Below, piece by piece: positions 48,248 to 61,925 of a stretch of DNA of 64,000 nt. The stretch covers positions 2,914,001-2,978,000 of the forward strand of contig NC_090964.1 of NCBI RefSeq assembly GCF_040807025.1, given 5' to 3'. This DNA is from Struthio camelus (Eukaryota; Chordata; Aves; Struthioniformes; Struthionidae). The number at the start of each line of letters is the position of its first letter. Positions within the stretch are counted from its first letter, which is position 1. Under the pieces are notes generated by a model. That model was given only the letters and a program-made list of their open reading frames with translations, had not been told where the DNA came from and did no database searches. Both the position numbers and the translations under genes were made by a program.

Positions 48248-49681
48248 AGGAAAAGCTCCTCATCCAGTCTGTATAGTGTACACTGTCCTACAGCCTCCTC
48301 GCCAGGACGTGTGGGTCCAGGAGTGGACTAAGAACATCTCCCATGATGCCAGTTCATGGTGCAGCTCTGGGTGCATGAAGGTTGTTTTTGTCTGAGTGTA
48401 GGTTTTTCCCCGAGTTTGTGCAATACATTCTCAGAGAGAGCTATAAATACCGCAGTGCTTCCTGTGTGGCTCTTCAAGAAGGAAGCTGCTTCCCCAGCAG
48501 GGGAAGAAAGCAGCGAGCGTCCTTATGGGTGCAGGCAGCTGTGTATGTTGGGGGGTGGGGAGCAGGGAGGCTGCGTTGTGCAAGAGCCCTGCTCTTCCTG
48601 AGGTAGGGAGTGGGTGCTTTCCTCCAGCCCAGGCAGTAGCCCCAGAATCAGGCAGAGTCAAGACTTGTTGCTCTGCGTCAGACTGGCCATGCCTTTAGTG
48701 TTTCTAGAGAGCAGCATGTGGGAAAATCTTGGTAGGCTTTCTGGGGACCAAAGCAGGATGAAGACCATGAGGTACATTCAAAGACTGTTGGCTGGGAGCC
48801 AACAGCAAGATGCCTGTGTGAACAGTCCAGGCCCCTTTCTGCCCAAGGTCCGTTGGATGAAGAAACACTTCTCTGGTTGATGCAGGAGATGACACTCCTG
48901 GAGACAGAGATTGTGGTAGCTCCAGTGGGTTTGCACATGCTGAGATTTTTTGCAGAGGTGAGCACAAAAGGTCATCTCTCATCCCACTGTCACTAGCTGC
49001 AGCGCTCCCCATATGCCCAGCTCCTGTGAACAGCCCTGGGGGAACAAAGTTCCCAGAGAGGAAGATGTGTCAGGGCTGAGTGTGCTTGACTCACACGCAA
49101 GCAATGGAAAGTACCTGGTGAGACACCCACAGGCTACCCAGCGCTCTCCCCACCAGGGTTGCTTCAGGATTTCCGGGGCTACCCTTACAGCACGGAGGCT
49201 CCAACCAAGCTTTAAGCCCTCTCTTTGGTCTCCTTTGGCTGCCTCCAATGCCACCCTCCAGGATTCCTCTCCTTGACTTTCCAAAATTATATCTGAAGTG
49301 ATGTCTGGACTGACAGGGCAGCAGACATGGAGGCCACAGAGTGAGGCTGTCACCGTTAGGCTGTGCAGAGGAGCTCTAGCGCTAGTGGACAGACTGGGAG
49401 AGCTGGACACACTCCAGGGCTGGTTTAGGAGTGCTGGGCCCCACCATGCAGTCCATGCTCAGGTATCAGCTCAGGGCAGTGAAAAGTGTCCAAATGGGAG
49501 CCCTCCCTTTGGGGCTTGGGCAGAGATGAGGTGAGGAGATGGGCCCAGAGACCCATTCCCACAGCTGTGCTGCAGGTTGGGGCTACTGTTTTCAGAGCAA
49601 AACAAGGGCCACTCAGGTGAGCACACTGTTAAGGGGAAGGGAACTCATCTAGGGTTAGGATGTGGCCTCTTGATGGGAAGG

Positions 49682-49700
49682 TTTTTTGTTTTTTTTTTTT
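49682..49700 (+). repeat. T-homopolymer tract
   Basis: T6, a single G, then T12. No AATAAA or reading-frame remnant on the minus strand suggests a processed pseudogene, so it is listed as simple sequence. Confidence 0.8.
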
Positions 49701-51878
49701 ACCCTGAGTGTGGAGTGACCCCATGACAGAGGAATCATGGGCAGAACTTGGTCTCAGTTCTCTGGTGAGAGACACAGGTACATAAACGTCCTTTGGAGAA
49801 GATGGGGCACCAGATTGTGCCCAGCCAGCCGATGCTCCCAGTGACTATAGATGGGAGAGGGGAGGTGAGCAGTTTATTCACTAGAAAATTCACTTGGGTC
49901 ACATCAAAATGATTTGTGACTTTAGGCTGCAGTTGCCAGGCATTTTGTTTGAATGTGAAGCATGGGGGGAATTGGGCACTGTTCACAGGAATAGGTGAGG
50001 AGAGGCATCCTCTTCCCCTTGTTCCCTTGTCCAAGACCTTTCTGGGGACTAAGCCCTCATCTCCCGTGTGCCCGAATAGCAGAATACAGGGCATAGAGAG
50101 GCTGAGATCTCTCAAAGTCTGCTGGAGCTCTTACTTCATTTTGTGTATAATATACAATGGAACAGAGAGAGAGACTATCTTTGCATGGCTAGAGGGCCAG
50201 CAGAGAAGGGAAGATGTGCTTGCTCCAGTGGTCCTTAGGAGAAACATAGGAGAATGGGATATAGAGAAGAAAATGCTATTTGGGACTGCGTATGGTACCC
50301 CCATCTCCAGAAGGGAGCAGAGCCAGGGCAGACCATAACAGAAAAGTTGTGTTTCTCAGAAAGCTCTCCTGGTTCCCCCATCCCACCCCACAAGCAGAGA
50401 GGGTCTTGTGGTTCAGCAGTGCAGGGCAGCCTGGGGCTGGCCACGTCGTGCAGGGATCCCAGGGAAGAGGGACAATGAATTGCAAATTTCCCCCTGCCCT
50501 TGTATGACTGTGCTGGCATCATCAGCAGTGCAGCCATAGCACCCCTGGGACCCCAGCACCTTTGTACCTCACGCGTAAGGCTCACTGGCTGCTGGACATC
50601 AGACACTGTATGCAGAAGCACTGTCTTCCCCCCACCACAGCACCACGTGAGTGGCCACAGCTCCAAATCCTGTGGCAGACACCAACATATGGGCAAGGTA
50701 TCAAATAACAGTTGACTGCTACCACCAGGGCTCAAGCCCTCAGTACATCTTGTAGATGCCTGGCCCTTTCCAAGGTGCTCTAGGGTGCAATCGTATTTGA
50801 TCTGCAGAACTCTGAGGTCAGAAACTTCTCAGAGCAGATTTAACAGGGTCTGAAACTGCCCAGGTTTCCAGTCTTCCTGGGAGAATAGTTTATTTTCAAA
50901 ATGCCAGCTTGTGAATTGGAGCTTGTGAATTATGGCAAAGAAGCCTCATGGCTTTGGTTTCTTGTCTCCACCTGGAACATCAGCATTTCTTGCAGATGTG
51001 AAATTTTCTTTCCCAATCAGCTCAGGCCACCTGTTCCTCAGTGAGGATAATGGCTGTTCACTTTCCTTTCCTGCCCAGACAGGCCTAGACACAGGACATG
51101 GCCATGCTTGTAGTGATAAGTCTTCCTTCGCTGCACCTGACTGTTGTTAGCCTCACTTGATTGTGCACGTTAGCTTTGAAAGGCTGCTATAGAGCTGCTG
51201 TGCACACACTAAAGATCTTTCCCAGTTAATGTTGGTGATGGTCCTTGGAACACAGATAGCACTGGAGAGTGAATAGCACTTGGTAATGCAGTCCTCACAT
51301 AGAAATGTGGGTAAATTCCCATTTGGTACATGAGATGGCATAAATGCTGTATTGGCCAAATTGGAAGTTGGGGAAACGCGTTTTAGTGATTTTACCCTCG
51401 ATTCCACTTCTGTTTTGTGTCCATATTGCAAAGGGGTTTGTCAGAGACATGCCTTCAGTCACAGCTGTCAGCAGGAATGCGAACTGCTCGTCAGGACTCC
51501 TCAGACTCTGTAAGCAGTCTTGGACAGAGCTGCAACTGCGCTTGTACTTCTGTGCCCATTCCCTGTCCTCATTTCCTCACCTTCTTTCTGTCTGCTCTTC
51601 CCCTCACTTTCCTTCCCCTTCCCTTCAGCTCCCACAGACTGTGAAAATTAGCCAGGTCCATTTTTGGCCACCACAGGAAACAAATTTTTGCACTCTTCAG
51701 AACTCTCCATGCTCTTCCAATATTTCTCCACGCTATTTTGTCCCAGTCGAACTGTGCTGCAGCATGGAAAACCTACAGTGGATATGACTATTTGGTTCCT
51801 CTCTCACATTTTTGGCAGGTCTGGAAGCTTTGGGTGCCACTGAACAAGTGATTTTGTAGGAGGGGCAAGGCATCCTGC

Positions 51879-52400
51879 AGAATCACTGAAGTCCTGGGGG
51901 ATAGATGCCTGGAGGTCTCCAGTTCAGTCTCACATTCAGAGCAGGGCTATCCCCAGTGTTAGATCAGGCTGGCTGGGTCTTTGTGTAGCCTTAGTCTTGA
52001 AAGGCTCCAAGGATGAAGATCTCCATTGCCCTGGTGTCCTGTCCCAGCTCTGCACCACCCAGTGGGGGAAGATTTTCTTTGTCCAGTCTGAATCTCCCAA
52101 GCTGCAATTTGCCTCTTGTTATATCACTTGCCACTACCGGAAAGAGTTTGACTCTGTTGTATTTGTAACTCCCCTTCAAGCAGTTGTGGGCTGCTATTAA
52201 ATTGCCCATAGCCTCCTCTTTGCCGTGTTAACTCAGCCCAGCTCCCTCAGCCTCTCCTAGCCGTATGCTCCAGGTCCCGGAAGCTGGCCCTCCCCACATC
52301 CTTCTTGAACGTGGGTTCCAACACTGGACTCTGTGTTCCTGGTATAGCCTCACCAGTGTTAAGTAGCACAGATAATAATTTCCCTCAACCTGCCAGGCAT
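51879..52400 (-). mobile_element. CR1-family LINE fragment, antisense
   Basis: Read on the minus strand it matches CR1 ORF2 C-terminus and tail. Going up the plus strand it shows 'tctccagttcag' and 'cagagcagggctatcccc' (reverse of the tail), then 'aaggatgaagatctccattg' (reverse of the ESPSLE-like region) and 'gcctcttgttatatcacttg' (reverse of the SDRTRS-like region). 'cccagctccctcagcctctc' at 52,238-52,257 (reverse of the RLRELGL-like region) and 'ggtatagcctcaccagtgtt' near 52,341 follow. It has many indels and no frame. It is moderately old and inactive. Confidence 0.85.
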
Positions 52401-55400
52401 GGTTCTCCTACTACACGCTAGTATGTGGTTTGCCATATTTGCAGCGAGAGTGCACTGCTGGTTTACGTTGTATCAGGCAGAGCCTGAATCAGAAGGAAGC
52501 ACCAAGCTGGTGTTGCATGTCATTTTGTGAGGAACTTGCCTGAGGTTTTGCATTTGGGAAGCCCCAGGACTCAAACTGAAAACAAAATTGGTACTCATGC
52601 AAGTACCGGTCCCCGAGGAGGCTCCATCCACAGGAGGTGCTAAGCAGAATTTCAGTTGTCACTGAGGACAAAACTGCCTGGATGGAAACACTAGCACAGA
52701 AACATGATCTTTTCAGATTCAAAAAGAGAGGGTAAAGCACACCAACCTGTTCCCCCTCCCTAATTTTTAAAAATCATACTTAAAAACCATTCCATGAGCT
52801 TTAAGCCAATTTGATGATATGGGGGACTGTAGATTTTTATTTGGTTGGAAGTGGCAACACTATGTTTACATATACATATGTTTACAAACTGTTCTGGGGC
52901 TAAGGGTCAGGAGGCACAGGTGGGAGGAAAACTGATAGGTTTTTGGTGGGGAATCTACCAAAATTGATGTGTTCCTGCAGAAAGTTTGTAAATAATAGAT
53001 GTTCCATTTTTTTAAGATAAATGCAGCTAGGTAACTAGCACAGCCAGAGAAAAAGCTGTTCCATGGCATGGATCCTTCTCATGGGAAGCGAGTCTTCAGT
53101 GCAATTTCTCAGCTCTCTCCACCTTCAAAGCCATGCAATGGAAAGGCAACTCCTTGGGAGAGTTATGGATATTCCTAGAGAAATTTTCCTGGAGGAACTC
53201 CCTGGTTGATGGAAGTCACCCTTGGCCCAGCAAATGGAGGACCATGTCTCTATTTGGTCTATGCTGGTCCTGGCTCCCTGAAGTGGGAAAGCCAGCTGGA
53301 GGGTGATTCAACCTTCCATACAGATTTGGTATTGTCCCAGCTGGCTCTGCAGAGAAGCAGCATGGCTCAGAGAGCTCCTGTGCTGGGCTCCAGGCAGGGC
53401 TATATTCCAGTCCGAATGCACTTCTCCATGAAGTGTTGAGCTGAGACCAGCATCCAGCTGGGATCAGTGCATAGCACCTGGACTGAACAGGGGAGGTATA
53501 AGAAGACCCTAGTGAGTCTTATCATAGCTGGATCCCCATTCTTCAGGGAATGCTGATGAGAGAAGAGGACAGTTTGAATTTCTACTTGTTTTTTATCAAG
53601 AAAAGAAGATAGAATATCTTCTGAGCCCTTCATTGAAGAAGTCACTTTGTAATGAAGAGCTTTGCTACCAGCTGAGCAAGTGTTTTAAGTAAAATAAATA
53701 ACAACTGAAGAATAAGAACTACCACAGCTAGACTTCCCTTCTGGGATTTGGTAGCTGGGCTTGCTTTGCTCTGCATATCACCATGCGGTCAAGTTCCTCA
53801 GGCAGATGTAGTCTCTTTTCTACAGGGCAACAAACAGAACAATAGTGCATGGGAAATCTCCACTGGATTTCCACTCTCCTTTCAAGAAACAGGAAGAGTT
53901 GAGAGATAACTTTGTTGCTCAGCATGATAGAGAATATTCCAGGCACTAAGTGGTTTCCTAATCTTGTAGGAAGAGGTAGGACATTGTCCAACAGTTGGCA
54001 GCTGAAACATTCAAATGAGAAAGTAGGCTCTGATTTTAAACAGTGCAAACCACCAAGCCCTGAGAGCCACTACTGGAGCCATCCAGGAGAGAGGTGGCTT
54101 TTCCACATCTTCTCTGATAACTGTCTCTGATGCCTCCTCGGACCTGTGCTTTGGCCAGACCCATGTTCCTGGGCTCACTGTGTCCTACAGGAGGTCAGAG
54201 GCACTGAGCTCAGCCCCTTACAGCCTTGTTCTCTGTGGATAGATGAGGCACGGTAAGGCACCCTGGCTTTTTCTGCTGTAGGATGCTTCAACCTGGGGGA
54301 GCAGATGCTGTGTTAAAGGCAGCGGGAGAGCTCCATGAGACCTCAGGAGTGCAGTATGATGGGACTATTTTACAAAGTGTGCTCTGAGAGGTCAGATTTG
54401 ATGAGAAGGGCTTTGTCAGTGCAAGGCAAGTCCAAAGAGGGAAAGAATAGATGCATGCTGTGTGAGGAATGCTAATGTGATGAGGTATTTGCAGAAGCTG
54501 CCATTTCTGGCTCCTGCTGCTTGGAAAAATGACATAGCAGTCCCATTAGTCAAGAGTGGGGTGGGTACTGGAGGGGAGCATAGGCCTGGCTGAGCTGCTC
54601 TGATGGACACCAGTGCATGCTTGAAGGAAAGTATGGAAGAAGGGCTGTTGATGAGGGCTAGGACACAGACCAGTTATTCCGCATCACCTACTTCATGTCA
54701 TTCATGGTTCCAGCCTCCTTAGTGTCTCCCTGAATGGTCACTGAGTCAAATGTGTCGTGAACAAGAACCACAGTGTGAGCCAAGAGCTGACCTGCTCATA
54801 TAGGTGCTTAGTTTTGCTTCTCCTGATAGTTTGGACCCAGCAAGCCTCCACTGCACTATACCTTGTATAGGTGTGTCTCTATAGCCAGCAAATGATGTGC
54901 TTTGAGAGTGCTAGCCAACAGCAGTGGCTCTTGCAGTAAAGCTTAGTGCATACCTGTGGTCCAGTTTTTACCTTGATGGAGCTCACTGAGTGGGAATCAG
55001 CCTGGACATGTGACTGGCACACACCTGAGAAACGCCCTGGAAAGGAAAAATTCATTCTCCCCCATGGACAAATGCAAATACTTTCACATCATTAAAAGGC
55101 AAAATGAAAAACTATCTTGTTTCAGGAGTGACAGCTCAGATTGGGGTTGAGCTGATAGTAACCCTTGTGAACTTAGGTCACACTACCATCCCAGGACCCC
55201 TTTGAAAACATTGACTGTGCTTGCTCAGCTCTCTGTAGCTATCCACTTATAGCTGCAAACTCCTGATCACCTGCTATTTCATGCTACATTATTGTTCCCC
55301 CAAAACAGCCTGCTCTGAGCCTAGAACCCCCAATGAACCTTCAGATCTTAATGTACTTCACCTCCAGGTGCAATATTCTCCCTGTCCACTTAATTGGCCC

Positions 55401-58400
55401 TGTGGTCACCAGGGGCAGGACATTTTATAAGCTCTCCTCGTCTTGGTGAGCTGATCTTCTGAGCTGACCTTTTCCCCTACTTTTGCTGGCTGGTTCTCCT
55501 GCTCCTAGAAAGCAAGAGGGAAACAGGGTTTTACATTCCTGCCCCGGAAAGGGGACGTAAAAGAGAAGGTGAAATAAAGACAGAGAGATGTGTCAAGAAG
55601 ACGCAGAAAGAAAATGAGCTGAACATTTTAGTGGAATCTGTCCTTTGGGAATGCATTTTTGACAGGCCAGGGGAGACTTGGTGGAAGAAGGGAACCTTGG
55701 TGTGTGTTTAAAGCAAACAGATGGAGGAGATGGACAGCAAGAACACATCAAAGCCTTTTGCAAGACACACAGCCCCTCTCTGTTTGGCAAATGGTGTGGG
55801 GGAAAGCACAGGCTTACCCCAACTCTGCTCAGAACCAGCCAGAACTCAGGATTTGCTGCCTTTTGTACTCAGGCTTGAAAACACACAATCTTCCCTCCCT
55901 GAGATGTGCACACGCCCAGGAAATGTGTTCCTGTAACTCACAGTCATGCCAGTGCTCTGAACTCACTGCTTGCCCCAAGACAGCCCTCCATCATCCCGGA
56001 ATGGAAACTGCATGGATGATCAGGTTACTCTGCAGGACCATGACACCCAGACTTTGCAATGTCTGGTCTTGGCTTTTCATCTTGTAGGCTTTGCCTCAGA
56101 CTTCAGCATCACATGGAGCATAAACCTCCATTAGTGGGTGCTAGCACTAGGACAGATGAGGACTTGCTTGCTCAAGGACCCATACTTGAACAGAAGGGCT
56201 GACCTTTAGGTTTCTCCAACTGTGGTCTCTAGACCTCGTGGTTAGGGAAGCCCTTACCTTAGCAGGTCCATGTTGATCTGCTCAGGCGCTGGGTGGATTC
56301 ATGCCACAGCTTCCTGGGAGTGTAAGGGGGAGCTCTCATGGCAGAATATACCTCATGGAGGGAATGTGTGACTACGCTGCTGTGTTTGGCTGGGGGCTGG
56401 CTTTCCACCTGAATCCATTGCAACTATCTTGCTCAGAACAAAGTCCAGTATCTCTCATTATTTGGATCTTGGGAGGACCTTGATTTTCAAAAGTCCAGAT
56501 CCCATGGCAGAATACTTTTCAACATCTGGGAACCCTAGACATTTGAAATCTCCCCCCAGAAACTGCAATGAAAGGTATGTATCTTGGGGAAGATTCTAGG
56601 TTCAGGAAACAGCATCTCAGTGGGCAGGTATTTAGTTGAAAATGTTTCAAGAAGCTCTGTTTCTTCACTCTCTGTCTAAGTCTGATATGCAAAGGACACG
56701 CTGTGCATTGTACTACTGTTCTGCAGGACGTATATTCTGTTCTGCAGGATGTCTGCTGATGTGCCTCCTGAGGATGGACCCTCTGGGAGATAAGGGCTCT
56801 GATAAAGATTCTGCCTCCTGCCTAGTGTCATGGGGCTGCCTGGCACTTTGCAAGAGGAAAAGAATACGTGTCCGCCACTGAAAGGTACAGCTTGTGTAAT
56901 ACCAAGGACGCATTAAAGACAAGGAACACAGTGTACAGGCATAAGGCAGAGAGAGGGTGAACTGTCTGTTACAGACAGACCTTCTCTTTCATGCATCCAT
57001 TTCACATGGCCGGACCTGGTCTAAGTGGAGGTTTCTGTGATCCTGCTATAGCTGCTGCCCTTTCTATCATGTTCTTTCCCCGCTCTGTACCAGTGCTGGC
57101 TAAACTAATTCAGAGAGCTGATCAGGATGAAAATTAACCCTGCAAAAACTTCTTCGTGTTCGGCCAAATGAGCTCAGTTGAACTGGCTGTTTGCGTGGTC
57201 AGAGTCAGAGCTGGTGAGAGGGAAGGGGATGTGCTGCAGGGGCCAGGGAAGGGTGGGTCCCAGCATCCCTAATTTAGAGAAGTTTAAATTGCCAGAGAAT
57301 TGCGCTTGGGGGCTGAGGGGAAAGGGGAAAGCAATTAGTCCACAAATCCACTGGGATCTGTTAGCAACAATCCACCTGGTTTGTGATTTGTGCTTCTAGT
57401 ACACGTAAACTGACATTGCCTCACCTGCCAAATGACATGAGCCTGGCTTGAAGGTAAATCTCTTTGCTATGCGAATGCTTTGCTTGGATTATTGATAAAG
57501 GTCAGGGCCCAGAGAGAGAAAGTTTGGTGCTGTTATCTATCTGGCTGAGCTGCATCAGGACTGGAGGTGTGATTTGACTGGGATGTATTAAGAACTGTTT
57601 GTCCTGACGATGCAAGTGCGCAGATCTGGATTAGGCTGTGCTGATTCTACTCTGAGGAACAGGAGGGAAGGAAGCAATTTCTGTAAATTTAGTAAGAAAG
57701 TCCTTACATCTAATTGCTGGAAGTGGTTAGGGAAGCTGACAAACTATAATCAGCATCGTGACTTTTTTCCGGCTCATCAACAATGCCAGAGTTTCTCGGC
57801 TGCACTCAGCACAGCTCTTGTACACAAGCCCAGTGAAAACTGCTATCTCCAGAAAACTCACCTGCTTGCAGACTGATTCCACCTGCAAGAAGCAGTACAG
57901 TGTGGATGAAACAGAAATGTGAACTGTTTAAAGATCTCTGGAGAGCAGCCAGAAACATTAGTGTAGATAAGATTAGAAAATTGATGATAAAACATTTTCA
58001 GAGATGTAATTATGCACAAACAACAATAGTAAATAGGAAACTCAGGGCTAAAGTTAGGTTTAAATTGCAGTGGCAATTCTGAGAGATGAGTTTTCCTAAA
58101 TACGGTACTCTGGCTTCATGTTAATTGGGAACAGCAACGTGTGAGACTGCTCTGAAAGAAAAGATTATGCTGTCGCAGAATAAAATTTCTATCAGAGAGA
58201 GAAATGAGCAACAAAGTTCATTATTCCTAATAAAATATTATTGAAATACATTCTCTGTGTAAGATTTCACTGAATTCCATCTATATTGCAGGCAGGGAGA
58301 ATGTGCTGTGTCATTAATGTGAACAGCTGGGGGAAGTGTTACCTGTCACCAGATGGCAACTTTTATGAAAGATCCACTCTGTATTAATGTTAACTCATTT

Positions 58401-61400
58401 ACTAATAAACCATTTTCTTGTTAATTCTCAGAAATTTAATTCTGAACAGAGAAAATAGTTATTCAGAGAATTACTTAAGTATTTTCAGAATAGTCTATAT
58501 TATTCACACGTCATCCAGACTTGAATGTCAACTTCCGGGGGAACTATATTTCAGTCTCAATGACTAAATGACCAGGACACATCCGCTTTGTGATCTGAAA
58601 TAGTGTAGTGACATCACACAACATAACATGACATAATGCAGCATAGTATGATATCTAAGCTTTTTATTTTTGCATCTTAGACTTGCATCTACAGACTGAG
58701 CTAGCCATGCGCACCCAAAGGTGTCATTCCTGGCTGCACAGGCTGAGACAAGACAAAGGCCTTTTCTTTACAGCCTCTCACAAATGCTGGCTCCATCCTG
58801 ACCAGGTTGAAGGACCCTTACTGTAGCAATGAAACATAGGTGCTTTGACAATTGTTTTCATGGCAGAGGGAGGTTACATGGCAATGGGGAAGGTGGGCAT
58901 TGCTCTCTCATCAATAGCAGGGCCATATCAGAGCAGGGAGGTGCCCTTCCTAAACCAGCCATAACTTTGTATCCCTCTTTCATGAGCAGTCCCAACCTAC
59001 TCTGTCCATTCAAACAGGAAGCCTCTAAACAAAGAATCCTTCTCTCTTCTGAGGGATTGGACTTTTGGCTATTGAGCACATGAAGCAAGGGTCTCCACGT
59101 TCCAGTCGCATGAGGCTCTGGGCCCATTTTTCAGTGATCTTGTAAGTTCAATTGACAGTTATGCTGTCCTGTAGTTGTCAGTGATGAAATCCATGTACTA
59201 CTGCGTTTCCCAACATTCAAATCAATTGAGGCTACACAAATGACCATAGTCTTCCCTTTTATCATCCTGGAAAATTGTTTGTAGAAGTTTGAATCCTCTA
59301 ACGTGATGGTTTGGAGTTTGAGTCAAGCCAAAGCAATGCTGTGGCCTAAGATCTATAGGGCCAAAGGTCCAATGCCTCCTCACATTTCTCCTCTGCAGGG
59401 ACTGTCTGGTATCTTGCTTGCCTTAGGGAGGGGAGCAGGACACAGAGCAAAGGTCTAGCTCCTTCCTGTGCTGCAGGTCGGGCAGGCTGGATGTTTGTAG
59501 GTGTGTGTGCATGGGGAGGTGGGGGTGTGAAGGGGGTGGCACAAGCCATCCAGAGCAGATCAGGTTCCAGGGTCTGCTTTGGTGAAATATCTCACAGGGC
59601 TTTAACTTCATGCAGTTCAACTGAATGGCAGCTATTTGCAGCTCCAGGTAAACACTGGGAAGACCTCCAAGTACTTGCATGGCTCAGATAGAGACTGCTG
59701 TGCAGGAAAGCTTTTAGTCCCTTGGGGGTGGGTTCCTATTAAGACGGAATTGGAAGAGTTTCATTTTGATACTTGTAACAGACACAGGCAAATGTGGTAA
59801 TTCCCCTAAACAGGAAGGAAAGGCTGGCTGAGCTAAGGGACCAGCTTGTATATACACAGCTGGCCAGGTGAGGACTCATCCTGATCCTCCCAAAACCAGA
59901 CGGTCTTTCTCTTGTCTCTACTGACAGCCAGACAGCACCTTGCTCAGCAAGCATAATGCAAGTTTGAATACAAAGCAGCACCCCGTGTAGTGTAAGTTAA
60001 CAAACTACCATTTCATCTTTGGCAACAGTGAATGTGAGTAGGCTGAGTCACAAGGAAGTAATTTAAAGCTTGTGCATGGGGGATAATGGCTGGGAGAAGG
60101 ACCTGTGATGGGGAGTGACGTGGCTGTGCCCCAGCAACCATAGGAGGTGGGCTGGGGGGATCGTGTCTGGGTTATGTTGCAAGGCAGAAGAAGGAGGAAG
60201 CCCTTGGGAGGTGGATGGGTGCCCGGGCAAGTGTGACAGAAACCTCGATCCCATTGGTGGTTACATTGCAAAGTGATGGGCTGGGGTCCTGCTGTGGTCC
60301 AAGTTGTCCTAGGAGGTTTTAGGACCAACGGCTAGGACAAGGCAATGAGGCAGGAGCTGGCGTGGCATAGCTGGTCTGCTTACCTTGGTTCCTCCCCAGC
60401 CCTGTGCAAATTCCACCACAGTTACTTTCCTTGAGATATGTTTTGCTGGAACATGCCGCATGTGGAACTGCCCTGGGGTGGTTCTCCATGGAGGGAAGTG
60501 TGCGTGCCTGTTTGCTTTCTTATCAGCTCTGGTGAGAAATTCCAAGCTGGCCTTTCTGTGCTGATGCCCCTGCAGCCTGAACCCAGGCTTAGGCCTCCTG
60601 CCAGGCATGGATACCTACTGTACCCAGCGGAGTCTCTGGTCAGGGTCCCATGAGGTCCAGGAGTTCCTTTCATGCTGTTAGCCCTTTGTAACCACTGAGC
60701 CTGTCCTAGAACTGTAACTCTATGAGATGGCTGTGAGCTGTATCCCAACTGGGAGGCACTGGCTAGTGGATGAATGGAGAGAGGAGGCAAAACAGCACTG
60801 GGGCACTCAGAGCCGGTGCCATTATCAGTGCACAGCCAGAGAGAGCGGGCTGGGAGGGTTTTCAGTGTGTGCAGTGCATCCTCTGCCTCATTTCCCTGCC
60901 CTTGCTCATCTTGGGCTATCTCCCCAAGGCAGTGAAAGCAGGGAAACAGAGCTTGATGCTCCCTCCACCTATATGACTGGTTGATCAAAAAAAAAGAAGT
61001 GACAGAAGGTTTACATCGAGGCCAAGCAGGACAGAAGACCCCTGTGTGCAGGATGGAAATGACACTGAGTCTTTCTTCCATATCTTTTCTTCACTCAGTC
61101 ATGAAGACTGAGCTGCCTTTTCACAGTTACTGTTGTGGGGGAAATTCTTTCCAAGCCCTTCAGGTCAGAGAAACAAATGGACTCCGCCTGCTAAGGGCAG
61201 ATCCATCCATCCCCAGGCCAAATGGCTGCTATTTCAGGGCAGCCAATGTGCTGTGCTCCAGGCCTGTCTGCTCTCTGTCTTGCAGCACATGGCTGTGTAC
61301 TGCTACAGGGCCAGACACCAGCTGTGTGCTTGGGCAGACATGGCCCAGGGCTGAAGGACTCCCTGGATGACTCTGTGGTGACATTCAGCCAAAATGCAAA

Positions 61401-61799
61401 GGATCTATCCTCAGGGAACAGCTTATGGGTTAAGCAATGGCCTGCTGCGACCATCTGACCTGGGGCCTGCCATGGACTAGCTTGAGCAAGAGGGAGCTAG
61501 TGGAGAGGTGGATTCCCAAGTGATGTGCTGCAGTTGCACATCAGCTGATTTCCTCAGATGGTGAAGATGGTTTTCTGAAGAGCCCAAAGGCATCAGAGAA
61601 CACGATTCCTCGGTGCCAGCAGATGACAAAAACTGACAGGAAAGGCTAGTGTTTCCATATAAGCTTTCTTAGGTTAATATGCCATGCTTCAAGTGGCAGC
61701 CACACTCTTCTTCAAAGGAGCAAGGTTGTATTAGGGGAGAGTTCCCGAGAGATCTTTCAAGAAAACCTGCAGAGTCATATGCACAGAGTCTTACATCCA
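52401..61799. other. Intergenic sequence, no gene recognised
   Basis: About 9.4 kb with no defensible exon. Frames up to 219 codons (60,422-61,081, minus) have no domain and share their span with several opposite-strand frames. The segment 57.9-58.7 kb is notably A+T-rich and contains closely spaced E-box-like and homeodomain-like motifs. An ACATAA-like imperfect repeat lies at 58,611-58,655. Confidence 0.5.
57880..58540. promoter_or_regulatory. Candidate conserved non-coding element (A+T-rich)
   Basis: The composition shifts abruptly to A+T-rich relative to both flanks. Motifs include cagatgg (58,340-58,347 area), several taat/atta cores and ttaatgttaac near 58,384-58,394. No repeat family is recognisable. 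Such islands in otherwise G+C-neutral gene-poor DNA are often conserved enhancers, but conservation cannot be judged here. Confidence 0.25.
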
Positions 61800-61925
61800 G
61801 GTTAGTACTTCCTCAGAACAGTGAATTAGCATTATCCCCACTTCTGAGAGAGAGAGAGAAATTGAGGACTGCAGAAGGCCTGGGGCTTGTCCCATTACAT
61901 GGTGCCACTGTGGATGAGACCAGTG
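61800..61925 (-). mobile_element. Probable MIR-like SINE fragment, antisense
   Basis: 'agcattatccccacttctga' followed by 'gagaaattgaggactgcaga' and 'ggggcttgtccca' parallels the reverse MIR sequence ('attatccccattttacagat', 'gaaactgaggcacagag', 'agtgacttgccca'). It is degraded, with an (AG)n expansion in the middle at about 61,847-61,858. Confidence 0.5.

Larger units (their letters stand above)
43821..51878. other. Intergenic sequence, no gene recognised
   Basis: About 8 kb without a recognisable exon, RNA gene or named repeat. It holds a purine-rich tract at 48,137-48,247 and a T-tract at 49,682-49,700. A pyrimidine-rich run at about 51,565-51,630 ends in an AG but has no recognisable exon behind it. 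Reading frames up to 166 codons lack domains. Confidence 0.55.

Noticed and set aside
49682..49700. T-tract as the poly(A) tail of a processed pseudogene on the minus strand
   Set aside because: No AATAAA nearby and no reading-frame remnant upstream of the tail. Treated as simple sequence.
60422..61081. 219-codon minus-strand frame, the longest in the right half
   Set aside because: The peptide has no recognisable domain, composition is uneven, and several opposite-strand frames overlap it. No promoter or poly(A) context supports a gene.
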